Origin: Thermoflexia bacterium
Lineage (GTDB): Bacteria; Chloroflexota; Anaerolineae; B4-G1; SLSP01
Reading direction: 5' to 3'
DNA length: 12,567 nucleotides
Assembly: GCA_030605705.1 (NCBI GenBank)
Contig: JAUWHU010000550.1
Location: 1 to 12,567, forward strand
The translations under genes and the position numbers were made by a program. Below the pieces are notes generated by a model. The model was given only the letters and a program-made list of their open reading frames with translations, searched no databases and had not been told where the DNA came from. The number at the start of each line of letters is the position of its first letter. Position 1 is the first letter of the stretch. Positions 5,793 to 12,567 of this stretch are shown here, one piece after another.

Positions 5793-8197
5793 CAGCTGAG
5801 CTCTCCTGACACGGTCCAGAACTCGGCAACGCGCCGGGCCAACCCCTCGTGTTCGGGCCGTGTCAGGTCGGGGTCCTGAGCCAAGAGCTGTGCGGCGACC
5901 TCGCGCACTTCACGCAACAAGCGCACGTCAGCCAACATCGCCAGCGGCAGCTCGGGGAAACCACTCTGGCGAGTCCCCAGGAACTGGCCGGGTCCGCGCA
6001 TCTCCAAGTCTTTCTGCGCCAGAACGAAGCCATCATTGGTGGCCTCCAACGTCTTTAGGCGTTTCCGGGCCTCCTCAGCAGGGGCTTCGGAGAGGAGAAG
6101 GCAGTAAGACTGGTGCTCGCCCCGCCCGACGCGCCCCCGGAACTGGTGGAGCTGCGCCAACCCGAAACGTTCCGCCCCCTCCACCAACATGACCGTCGCA
6201 TTAGACACGTCAATGCCCACTTCCACCACCGAGGTCGCCACCAGGATGTCCAGCTCCCCCCGCACGAAGGCGGCCATGATCTGCTCCTTCTCGCCGGGGC
6301 GCAACCGCCCGTGCAGCAATCCCAGTCGCAGATCGGGAAAAACCTCCTTCTGCAGCCGTTCGTGTTCGTCCACCGCCGCCCGCGCTGCGATCTTCTCCGA
6401 TTCCTCGACCAGTGGGTAGACGATAAAGGCCTGCCGTCCCTGTTGTACCTGGCTACGAATGAAGCTGTAAGCTCGCTCGCGCTCACGGGAACCCAGAACA
6501 CGGGTCTCGATGGGCCGGCGGCCCGGCGGCATCTCGTCCAACACGGAGACATCCAAATGCCCCCAGACGGTCAGTTCCAGAGAACGAGGGATAGGAGTGG
6601 CCGTCATCACCAGGAGGTGCGGATTGTAGCCCTTCTGGCGCAACGCGCCCCGCTGCTCCACGCCAAAGCGGTGCTGTTCGTCAATCGTCACAAAAGCCAG
6701 GTCGGCGAACGTCACATTCTCCTGGATCAAGGCGTGGGTGCCCACGACGACCTGGAGTGAGCCACCGGCCAGGCCGGCATAGATCTCCTCCCGTTCCTCT
6801 CTCTTCGTGCTGCCCGTGAGCAAGCGCAGCGTGGGATGGGGTTCCGGGAAAGCAGCGAAAAGCCGTTGCAGGCTCTGGGCGTGTTGCTCGGCGAGGATTT
6901 CGGTGGGAGCCATCATGGCGGCCTGGCAGCCGGAGGCCGCCGTCACAGCCATGAGGAGCGCGGCAATGACGGTTTTGCCGGAGCCGACATCCCCTTGTAA
7001 GAGGCGATTCATCGGTTCCCCGGAAGCCATGTCCCCTAACTCCTCGTCCAGCGAGCGCTGCTGCGCTGCCGTCAGGGTGTAAGGTAACGCCGCGAGCAGT
7101 GCTGCTAAGTAGTCCGGCGCCGGCTGAATTCGCCGGCCCGGCTGGGATTTCCACTGGCGCTTCTGCCGCAAGAGTCCCAGCTGCAGAGCCAGTACTTCCT
7201 CGAAGGTCAACCGCTGCCGAGCCGCCCGGAGCTGTTCCTGGTTATCCGGCAGGTGAATCCCCCACAGCGCGCGCTGCAAGGGATCAAGGTGTTGCGCCTC
7301 CAGGAGAGCCGGCGGCAGCGGGTCCGCTATCCGCGCGGCCCAGGCAGAAAGGGCGCGCTTCACGACTTGTCGCATCCAGCGTTGGGTCAACCCCTCGGTC
7401 GAGGGGTAGATGGGGACAATGCGCGCCGTGTCGAGGTCGCTCCGCCCCACCACCTCCCACTCCGGCGAATTCATGGTCAGCCGCCCCAGATACTCGTCCA
7501 CCTTGCCGCTGACTACGATTTGCATCCCGCTTTTAATGCGTCCTTCAAGGTAGCGCTGGTTGAACCAGGTCACTTCCAATGTCCCCGTCTCATCAGAAAG
7601 GATGGCGCGGAAGAGATAACGCCCGCTCCGGGTCTGACGACCACCGGCCTCCCAGACCGTAGCGATGACGCTCACCCGCTCGCCATACTGCAGGCGATCT
7701 ATTGTTTTGAGCTGCGAGTAATCCTCATAACGGCGCGGGTAGAAAAAGAGCAGCTCGCGGATGGTGCGCACGCCGAGTTTTTCCAGGAGTTGCGCTCGTT
7801 TGCCGCCCACCCCCGGCAACAGGTTCACCGAGGCGTTCACGCCCCGGCCGTCCGCCGCCGGCGCACGCCGGGGCGCAGAAGTGGAAGTGGACACAGGAGC
7901 GCGCTTGATCTCTCTTGCCGGTTCTACAGCCTGTGCGGCCGGGGTCGCGTCGAGTACCTCCCGGAGCAAACGCATGGCTTCCTGTCGCCCTTCCGGCTGC
8001 AAGGTGCTGTAGGCCTGCAAACGCTGAGTCACATCCTCGACCCAGGTCTCGGCGGCAGTCCCGTACATCTGCAGGGCCTGTTTGTGCCAGGTGCCGGCAT
8101 AACGAGCCAATCCCCCGGCCACAGCTTTATCCTGGAATTTGTAATCTTCCGCCTCTAACTTGAGGATCTTCCGCAAAGTTTCACAAGGATTAATCAT
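5792..8197 (-). CDS. recG: ATP-dependent DNA helicase RecG
   Basis: RecG remodels stalled replication forks and Holliday junctions. The protein (801 residues from the chosen start) has an N-terminal extension of about 125 residues, then GVGGKRAQLLEKLG (129-142) and the wedge OB-fold, then helicase domains: Walker A GDVGSGKT (402-409), DEQHRFG (506-512), TATPIPRS (532-539) and QFRGRVGRGEH (685-695). The C-terminal LEMRGPGQFLGTRQSG block is also typical. The start used is the ATG at 8197, preceded by GGGGAG five bases away; in-frame TTG (8233) and ATG (8221) candidates overlap a palindrome and have poorer sites. It is first of recG-coaD-coiled-coil. N-terminal extensions of this kind occur in several RecG lineages. 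Confidence 0.96.
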   Translation of the reverse strand: MINPCETLRKILKLEAEDYKFQDKAVAGGLARYAGTWHKQALQMYGTAAETWVEDVTQRLQAYSTLQPEGRQEAMRLLREVLDATPAAQAVEPAREIKRAPVSTSTSAPRRAPAADGRGVNASVNLLPGVGGKRAQLLEKLGVRTIRELLFFYPRRYEDYSQLKTIDRLQYGERVSVIATVWEAGGRQTRSGRYLFRAILSDETGTLEVTWFNQRYLEGRIKSGMQIVVSGKVDEYLGRLTMNSPEWEVVGRSDLDTARIVPIYPSTEGLTQRWMRQVVKRALSAWAARIADPLPPALLEAQHLDPLQRALWGIHLPDNQEQLRAARQRLTFEEVLALQLGLLRQKRQWKSQPGRRIQPAPDYLAALLAALPYTLTAAQQRSLDEELGDMASGEPMNRLLQGDVGSGKTVIAALLMAVTAASGCQAAMMAPTEILAEQHAQSLQRLFAAFPEPHPTLRLLTGSTKREEREEIYAGLAGGSLQVVVGTHALIQENVTFADLAFVTIDEQHRFGVEQRGALRQKGYNPHLLVMTATPIPRSLELTVWGHLDVSVLDEMPPGRRPIETRVLGSRERERAYSFIRSQVQQGRQAFIVYPLVEESEKIAARAAVDEHERLQKEVFPDLRLGLLHGRLRPGEKEQIMAAFVRGELDILVATSVVEVGIDVSNATVMLVEGAERFGLAQLHQFRGRVGRGEHQSYCLLLSEAPAEEARKRLKTLEATNDGFVLAQKDLEMRGPGQFLGTRQSGFPELPLAMLADVRLLREVREVAAQLLAQDPDLTRPEHEGLARRVAEFWTVSGELS

Positions 8198-8209
8198 AAA
8201 CACTCCCCA

Positions 8210-8229
8210 TCTCTCTGACATCAGAGAGA
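8210..8229. repeat. Perfect 9-bp inverted repeat just upstream of recG
   Basis: TCTCTCTGA-CA-TCAGAGAGA is a perfect 9-bp inverted repeat with a 2-base centre. It lies one base upstream of the recG ribosome-binding site (8203-8208). It could be an operator or an mRNA hairpin that affects recG translation. No regulator is identified. Confidence 0.75.
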
Positions 8230-8243
8230 GCAAATTTCAGTAT

Positions 8244-8338
8244 CTGCTTCGAAAATAAGTTAGTGACTGGTAACCGGTGATTAGTGATTGGTGCGGCTCA
8301 GCGTCCCAGCGTCTCAGCAACTGCTGCATCGAAAATAA
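8244..8338. repeat. Heptamer array and flanking direct repeat in the degV-recG gap
   Basis: Five contiguous 7-base units at 8260-8294 read TTAGTGA, CTGGTAA, CCGGTGA, TTAGTGA and TTGGTGC. They are bracketed by a 15-base direct repeat with one mismatch, CTGCTTCGAAAATAA (8244-8258) and CTGCATCGAAAATAA (8324-8338). A short CAGCGTC(C/T) duplication lies at about 8300-8316. There is no coding potential. No convincing recG promoter is visible in this 246-base gap. Confidence 0.7.
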
Positions 8339-8345
8339 ACGATCC

Positions 8346-8397
8346 GTAGTAGCGACTTCAGTCGCTTGCGGCGCTGAACGACTAAAGTCGTTACTAC
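8346..8397. repeat. 52-bp double palindrome, copy 2
   Basis: Same family as 1395-1439: GTAGTAGCGACT at the left, AACGACTAAAGTCGTTACTAC-type right arm. The spacer between the half-palindromes is 10 bases instead of 3, and the left centre is TC where copy 1 has GA. It sits between the degV and recG genes, 46 bases past the degV stop, and may fold in the mRNA. Confidence 0.85.
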
Positions 8398-8443
8398 AAG
8401 TCATTTTCATCCTTGGTGGTGTGTAAACACTCGTGACAACTTC

Positions 8444-9319
8444 TCAATATTTGGGCGCAGCTCGGGCCGATCTCGCAGCCTGAACCACGGCCACCCCCAC
8501 GGCGTCTGGGCCTACGTGGGTGACAAAGGTGGGGCCTGCTTCGACCACCAGGAGCTCACCCGCTGGGGCATAGGGGTGCAGCGCCGCGCGCACCCGCTCC
8601 AATATCTGGGGAGCCGGACGACTATGCAACAGAACCAGCCGCTCCAGGGGAGCCGCCTCAGCAACCCAACGCTCCAGCCACTGCAACGCCCGGCTATAGA
8701 TGCGGACCTGCCCCAGCAAGCGCGCCTCCCCTTCGCTGAAGATGATCAGCGGCTTCACCTGCAACAGATCTCCCGCCCAGGCCCGTGCCCAGCCCACCCG
8801 GCCCCCACGCCGTAGATGCTGTAGAGAAGCCAGCACCCCCACGACGAAGGTTCGCCGGCGCTGGCTGGCAACCAGCGCGGTGATCTCCGCCACGGTCGCC
8901 CCGTTGACAGCCGCTTCTGCTGCCGTGATGGCCAGCCAACCGCTGCCCATGGAGACTTGTCCCGTCTCCAAAATGTGAACCCGCGCTTTCTCAAGCCGCG
9001 CCGTGGCCATTTGAGCGTGTCGCCCCAGGCTACTCAGCGACGAGGCCATGAACAACGCGATGATCTCCTCGGCCCCTTCCGCCGCCAACGTCTGGTAGAA
9101 ATGCAAAATCTCGTCGGGGGAAGGCGCAGAGGTCTGGGGCAACGGCCCGTCCTGCTTCAAACTCTCGTAGAATTGGTCGCGGTCTAAAGTTTCATCATCA
9201 CGATGACTCTGCCCGCCGCTAAATATCTGGACGGGCACAACCGCGATCCTCAAACGGTGCGCAATCTCCGGCGGTAAATCGGCGACGCTGTCGGTAATGA
9301 TACGGACCCGGCCAGACAT
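8444..9319 (-). CDS. DegV family fatty-acid-binding protein, canonical
   Basis: DegV (FakB-type) proteins hold a fatty acid and present its carboxylate to FakA for phosphorylation. This 291-residue protein has the usual length and signatures: IITDSVADLP (7-16), TSAPSPDE (63-70) with the Ser normally contacting the carboxylate, SSLSS (93-97), LRRGGRV (169-175) and HVGPDAVG (268-275). The ATG at 9319 lies two bases after the stop of the preceding degV gene, so the two are translated together. fakA lies two genes upstream in the same direction. Its lipid preference cannot be read from sequence. It is last in the unit; no clear intrinsic terminator follows, only the 52-bp palindrome. Confidence 0.93.
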   Translation of the reverse strand: MSGRVRIITDSVADLPPEIAHRLRIAVVPVQIFSGGQSHRDDETLDRDQFYESLKQDGPLPQTSAPSPDEILHFYQTLAAEGAEEIIALFMASSLSSLGRHAQMATARLEKARVHILETGQVSMGSGWLAITAAEAAVNGATVAEITALVASQRRRTFVVGVLASLQHLRRGGRVGWARAWAGDLLQVKPLIIFSEGEARLLGQVRIYSRALQWLERWVAEAAPLERLVLLHSRPAPQILERVRAALHPYAPAGELLVVEAGPTFVTHVGPDAVGVAVVQAARSARAAPKY

Positions 9320-9321
9320 GG

Positions 9322-10188
9322 CTACGGACGCCCAGGCCCCTCGTAAATCACCATCCCCATACCGTTGGGGCCGATATGTGAGGTGAGGATCGGGTCGTAG
9401 ATGATCGCCGGGAAGTCGCGGTTCGGCAACACCGGCTCCAGCCGGCTTCTCAGACTTGCTAATTCGGCAAACGACGCCTCGCTCCCGCTGTGGAAGATGA
9501 CCAAATCCTGAATACGGGTAAACTCCGAGGCGAACTCTACCAGCTTATCCAGCGATTTCTCCGGCGCGCGGCTCTTTTCCTGAGGGATAATCGCCCCATC
9601 CTCGATGACCAGGAACGGATGAGTATTCAGCATCGAACCTAAGATCGCCTGCATGGCGCTGAGTTTCTTGCTGCGATAGAGGTAATCTAAAGTGTGGGTG
9701 ATCATCACCACGTAGATGCGGGGAATCATGCCTCGCACGCGCCTGATCACCTCCGGTAGCGGGAGTTCCCCTTCCTGCAGAAGCTCTCCGGCATGCTCCA
9801 CCAGCAATCCCAACCCCACGGAGATCGTCTGTGAATCTAAAATCGTAATATCACAGCGCCCCATGAAGTCTCGCGCCGCGATCTGAGCGTTGTTCAGCAC
9901 GGGGCTGAGGTGCTCAGAAGAGAGGATCAGCAACATGCGATTGGTGCGGTATAATGTGCGCTCAAAGACAGCGCGGAAATCATCCGGCGTAGGGCCTACG
10001 ATCTCCACCAGCGCGCGCTCCTGCGCCAGATATTCCAGCAGTTCGATGTGTCCCTGCGCCTGCTGGTCATACATGAATAGCTTATCTGCCGCTTGAGCCA
10101 CGATCGGCAGGGAGATAACACCCAATTCGCGCAAGCGCGCGGCAGGGAGATAGGCGGTACCGTCGGTAATCAGTTGCACGTGATTCAC
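9322..10188 (-). CDS. Divergent DegV family protein
   Basis: Predicted 288 residues from a GTG at 10188, chosen because GGAGG lies seven bases upstream (10196-10200); an in-frame upstream ATG at 10236 would translate heptamer repeat sequence and is unlikely. The fold signature is recognisable (QLITDGTAYLP at 5-15, LTSHIGPNGMGM near 268-279), but key positions differ: ITDS is ITDG, the TSxPS loop is VGPTPDD (64-70), and the KGGR loop is YRSKKLS (171-177). Hence it may bind another ligand or have a regulatory role. It lies between fakA (115 bases upstream) and the canonical degV (two-base gap), so it belongs to the fatty acid kinase unit. The pairing of a canonical and a diverged copy is noted separately. 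Confidence 0.88.
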   Translation of the reverse strand: MNHVQLITDGTAYLPAARLRELGVISLPIVAQAADKLFMYDQQAQGHIELLEYLAQERALVEIVGPTPDDFRAVFERTLYRTNRMLLILSSEHLSPVLNNAQIAARDFMGRCDITILDSQTISVGLGLLVEHAGELLQEGELPLPEVIRRVRGMIPRIYVVMITHTLDYLYRSKKLSAMQAILGSMLNTHPFLVIEDGAIIPQEKSRAPEKSLDKLVEFASEFTRIQDLVIFHSGSEASFAELASLRSRLEPVLPNRDFPAIIYDPILTSHIGPNGMGMVIYEGPGRP

Positions 10189-10195
10189 TGCCGCG

Positions 10196-10200
10196 CCTCC
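10196..10200 (-). promoter_or_regulatory. Ribosome-binding site deciding the GTG start of the second degV
   Basis: GGAGG on the minus strand sits seven bases before the GTG at 10188. No comparable site precedes the upstream in-frame ATG at 10236, which lies in the heptamer array. Confidence 0.8.
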
Positions 10201-10203
10201 ATA

Positions 10204-10269
10204 CAAGTAAACAAATGAGCAAATGACAAATGACAAATGGCAAATGACAAATGACGAATGAACAAATCA
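10204..10269. repeat. CAAATGA heptamer tandem array between fakA and degV
   Basis: Six contiguous 7-base units at 10220-10261 (CAAATGA with CAAATGG and CGAATGA variants) are flanked by further copies at 10212-10218, 10204-10210 (CAAGTAA) and 10263-10269 (CAAATCA), offset by single extra bases. It lies in the 115-base gap upstream of the degV ribosome-binding site. The reverse strand has no stops in one frame and gives a misleading hydrophobic peptide. Confidence 0.88.
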
Positions 10270-10303
10270 CCCGAATGCCGATGGGAGTATTTCAAGAGGG
10301 CGC

Positions 10304-12001
10304 TCACTCCAGCGAGAGCAGGTAGGGATAATGGGGTTGCCCGCCGTAGAGCACCTCAAACTCCAAGTCAGGATATACCTGCGCCAGGGTCTCAGAGAGC
10401 GCGGCCGCCCGTTCCTCTGTGACTCCTGCACCGCGATAGATAGTCACCAGCTCCTTATCCTCAAAGTCTGCTTGCGCCAGCAACTCCTGCGCCACATCTT
10501 CAAAGGAATCCCCGGCAGTCACTAACGCACCGTTGAGCAGACCGATCGCATCGCCCTCCTGCACGTCCACGCCGTTGATTTGAGCATTACGCACCGCGCG
10601 GGTCACCTCACCGGTCGTCACTTCCTTCGCCGCGCGCAACATCGCCACCATGTTACCGTCCAGCGTGGCCTGCTGATCCAGGGCCAGCAAGGCGCCAATT
10701 CCCTGCGGCAGACTCCTGGTCGGCACGACCGCGACCTGTTTGTCACTCATCTCGGCCGCCTGCTCAGCCGCCATCACGATGTTCTTGTTATTGGGCAACA
10801 CGATGGCCTTGTCGGTGGTCAACTGATCGAGGGCCTGCAGAATATCCGCCGTGCTGGGATTCATCGTCTGCCCCCCCTGAATCAGCTCCGTGGCGCCCAG
10901 GCTGCGAAACACTTCTCCCAGGCCCTCACCGGCGACGACCGCCACAATGCCGATGCGCTGCTCTTCCCTCTCGATGAGCACTGCCGGAGGCTCCAGCCCC
11001 GGCCCGATGATCGGATGTTCATCCCGCCCCGAGATGAACTCCTGGTATTGAGCCTGCATGTCCTCCACGACCACATCCCGCAACGAACCGCACTGCGCGC
11101 CATAGCTAATGGGGATACCGGGGTCTGCGACGTGGACGTGTATCTTGACGGTGCGGGAATCTCCCACCACCAGTGGACAATCCCCCAGCGACTCAATATT
11201 CACACGGATGTCGTCCACAGCCAGGTCACGACCGGTGATGATGAACTGCACGTCGTAGGGATAAGCGCTATCGAACTGCAACCCCTCAATCCCGGCGTGA
11301 GGATGAGCTACCTCTGGAGCCAGGTCCACCACCTGAGTCAAGCGTCCTCGCTCCTCGACAGGCAACCCTTGCATGTGGCGCCACATGCCCTCCAGGATGA
11401 CGACCAGTCCCTGTCCACCGGCATCCACCACCCCGGCCTGCCGCAACACCGGCAATAAGGCCGGGGTACGCTCCTCGGCGGACTTGGCCCGCTGCAGCAT
11501 ACGCTCAAGGATCACACGGAGATCCGTGGTCTCCTGGGCGATCTCTTGCGTCTCGTCGGCCACCTCTCGAATCACCGTGAGTATCGTTCCCTCGACGGGT
11601 TTCACAACTCCTTTGTAGGCGGTCTCTGCAGCCTGCCGCATCGCGTCCACCAGGTCGGCGGCATCCATACGAGACTTGTGATCCAGGCTCCGGGCGAGAC
11701 CACGCCAGATCTGCGAGAGGATCACGCCGGAGTTACCACGCGCCCCCATCAAGGCTCCGTGGGCCACTTTGCCGGCGATCTCCCCGATGTTATCGTCGCG
11801 GAGATTCTCAATCTCATTCCAGGCTGAAATCATCGTCAGCACCATGTTCGTCCCTGTGTCACCATCAGGTACCGGGAAAACGTTCAAGGCATTGATCATA
11901 GCCTGATGCTGGCGCAGCCAGGAAAGGGCCGCTCCTACCAGCGTCCTGAGTTCCTGCCCGTCCAGGGTCACGTGTGCCTCGGATTGCTGCTGTTTAGCCA
12001 C
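10304..12001 (-). CDS. fakA: Fatty acid kinase catalytic subunit (DAK2/YloV family)
   Basis: FakA phosphorylates DegV-bound fatty acids to acyl-phosphate for phospholipid synthesis. The 565-residue protein has the family's usual three-part layout. The N-terminal DhaL-like kinase domain (about 13-210) carries NALNVFPVPDGDTGTNM with D46 and D48 as likely metal ligands, and GARGNSGVILSQ (87-98). The middle domain includes VKIHVHVADPG with H288 and H290, but the usual YCTEF-type segment reads YDVQF with D250. The C-terminal DegV-like domain starts near 340 and ends GGQPHYPYLLSLE, a classic family ending. The start is a GTG at 12001 preceded by a G-run, 14 bases after asp23, the yloU-yloV order of Firmicutes. 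Two DegV partners follow. Confidence 0.95.
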   Translation of the reverse strand: MAKQQQSEAHVTLDGQELRTLVGAALSWLRQHQAMINALNVFPVPDGDTGTNMVLTMISAWNEIENLRDDNIGEIAGKVAHGALMGARGNSGVILSQIWRGLARSLDHKSRMDAADLVDAMRQAAETAYKGVVKPVEGTILTVIREVADETQEIAQETTDLRVILERMLQRAKSAEERTPALLPVLRQAGVVDAGGQGLVVILEGMWRHMQGLPVEERGRLTQVVDLAPEVAHPHAGIEGLQFDSAYPYDVQFIITGRDLAVDDIRVNIESLGDCPLVVGDSRTVKIHVHVADPGIPISYGAQCGSLRDVVVEDMQAQYQEFISGRDEHPIIGPGLEPPAVLIEREEQRIGIVAVVAGEGLGEVFRSLGATELIQGGQTMNPSTADILQALDQLTTDKAIVLPNNKNIVMAAEQAAEMSDKQVAVVPTRSLPQGIGALLALDQQATLDGNMVAMLRAAKEVTTGEVTRAVRNAQINGVDVQEGDAIGLLNGALVTAGDSFEDVAQELLAQADFEDKELVTIYRGAGVTEERAAALSETLAQVYPDLEFEVLYGGQPHYPYLLSLE

Positions 12002-12015
12002 AATAAATCCCCCCC

Positions 12016-12372
12016 CTAATCCATGTCGCTGACCCGCAGCGCCTGTACGTGAACATTGACTGCTTCGACGGGCATCTCCAACGCCGTCTCCAACTGGTAG
12101 CGTACCACGTGTTTCACGCTTTCCGCCACCGTGGTGATGCGGGTTCCATATTCTACCACCACGTAGAGATCAATGGTGATTTTACCGTTACGAACCTGCA
12201 CCTCCACGCCGCGTTTCCGGTCGGCAGAGAGAATGTCCACCAGACTGGTGGCGAAGTTCTTGGGCACGGTTCCCACCACGCCATAACACCTCTGGACAGC
12301 CTCGTCCACGATTGAAGCAATGGCTACCGGTGAAACTTCAATTCTCCCCTGAGGTTGTTGCTGTTCACTCAT
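12016..12372 (-). CDS. Asp23/Gls24 family protein, YloU-like
   Basis: The 118-residue protein is one Asp23 domain: GRIEVSPVAIASIVDEAVQ, GVVGTV, then VEVQVRNGKITIDLYVVVEYG and MPVEAVNVHVQALRV at the end. The ATG at 12372 follows AGGAGGA at good spacing. It begins the unit asp23-fakA-degV-degV and lies opposite rpmB, exactly the rpmB-yloU-yloV order of Bacillus. Its role is uncertain. The other copy in this window sits with nusB; both share family pattern but little else, so an old duplication is likely. Confidence 0.93.
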   Translation of the reverse strand: MSEQQQPQGRIEVSPVAIASIVDEAVQRCYGVVGTVPKNFATSLVDILSADRKRGVEVQVRNGKITIDLYVVVEYGTRITTVAESVKHVVRYQLETALEMPVEAVNVHVQALRVSDMD

Positions 12373-12392
12373 TTCTTATTCCTCCTGGTTGG

Positions 12393-12421
12393 TTGCATCT
12401 TTCGACCTTTGTGGTATGATA
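12393..12421. promoter_or_regulatory. Overlapping divergent promoters for rpmB and asp23-fakA
   Basis: On the plus strand TTGCAT (12393-12398), 16 bases, then TG-G-TATGAT (-10 at 12415-12420) make an extended -10 promoter for rpmB. The same bases read on the minus strand give TATCAT at 12421-12416, a candidate -10 for asp23-fakA; its -35 is poor. The plus-strand promoter is the better supported. Confidence 0.6.
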
Positions 12422-12453
12422 GCTTCCGTTATTGAAATACGCGAGGTGAAGCC

Positions 12454-12567
12454 ATGGCAAAATGTGAAATCTGCGGCAAAGGTACGGCCTTTGGTCATAA
12501 TGTCAGCCACTCCAAGGTGGCTACAAACCGGAAATTCCGACCCAATATCCAGCGGAAGCGGGTATTT
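12454..12567 (+). CDS. rpmB: 50S ribosomal protein L28 (3' partial)
   Basis: The first 38 residues, MAKCEICGKGTAFGHNVSHS onward, match L28, including a CxxC zinc-binding pair (C4, C7) and the NRKFRPNIQRKRV core. The gene runs past the window's right edge. The ATG follows GAGGTGA at good spacing and a promoter at 12393-12420. It is divergent from asp23-fakA, as in Bacillus. Confidence 0.96.
   Translation, partial: MAKCEICGKGTAFGHNVSHSKVATNRKFRPNIQRKRVF

Noticed and set aside
5296..5829. 177-codon minus-strand frame overlapping coaD
   Set aside because: It is out of frame with coaD, which has all the catalytic motifs, and no motif supports the alternative.
7253..8158. 301-codon plus-strand frame opposite recG
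   Set aside because: It lies antisense to a clear helicase and has no motif or ribosome-binding site.
10204..10269. Possible CRISPR array
   Set aside because: The units are 7 bases without spacers, and no cas genes are nearby.
10186..10270. Signal peptide or membrane segment on the second DegV
   Set aside because: The hydrophobic stretch arises only if translation starts in the heptamer array; the better supported GTG start removes it.
10580..11458. 292-codon plus-strand frame opposite fakA
   Set aside because: It is antisense to a complete FakA gene; its composition reflects the opposite strand.

Overview
The window looks like a piece of a moderately GC-rich bacterial chromosome, most probably Chloroflexota (Anaerolineae-like). 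This is inferred from gene order, the protein sequences and the several families of short palindromic and heptameric repeats; there is no 16S or other decisive marker. Most genes are ordinary housekeeping or lipid-related genes on the minus strand, and most can be named from clear motifs. Nothing here is a recognisable defence island, CRISPR array, prophage or intact transposon.

Layout on the plus coordinate: (1) 2-1387 (+), the 3' part of a secreted or cytoplasmic clan GH-A-like glycosidase joined by a 33-bp tandem repeat to a helix-hairpin-helix C-terminus. (2) 1388-1777, a 390-base gene-free stretch full of inverted repeats: a 45-bp double palindrome, a minus-strand terminator, a ~173-bp nested inverted-repeat element and a GC-rich hairpin pair. 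(3) 1778-3094 (-), a COG2403 predicted GTPase related to archaeal cyclic 2,3-diphosphoglycerate synthetase, with its own extended -10 promoter just downstream of the terminator of the next unit. (4) 3279-4529 (-), rpmF-asp23-nusB, starting from a TTGACA-16-TATAAT promoter at 4598-4625 and ending at a strong terminator at 3210-3249. (5) 4740-8197 (-), recG-coaD-coiled-coil gene, with recG and coaD overlapping by one base; the last gene ends inside a hexanucleotide-type microsatellite. (6) 8444-12372 (-), asp23-fakA-degV-degV, reading away from rpmB (12454 onward, +), with overlapping divergent -10 elements between them.

The right half matches an arrangement known from Firmicutes (rpmB, yloU, yloV, then recG), and the left half combines the coaD/rpmF and yqhY/nusB neighbourhoods. 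FakA and the DegV (FakB-type) proteins would together phosphorylate fatty acids for phospholipid synthesis. NusB, L28, L32, RecG and CoaD are core functions. The points most worth a second look are a FakA lacking the usual middle-domain cysteine, a second DegV with most signature residues replaced, a microsatellite that supplies a stop codon, the GH-A/HhH fusion, and the nested repeat families between genes.
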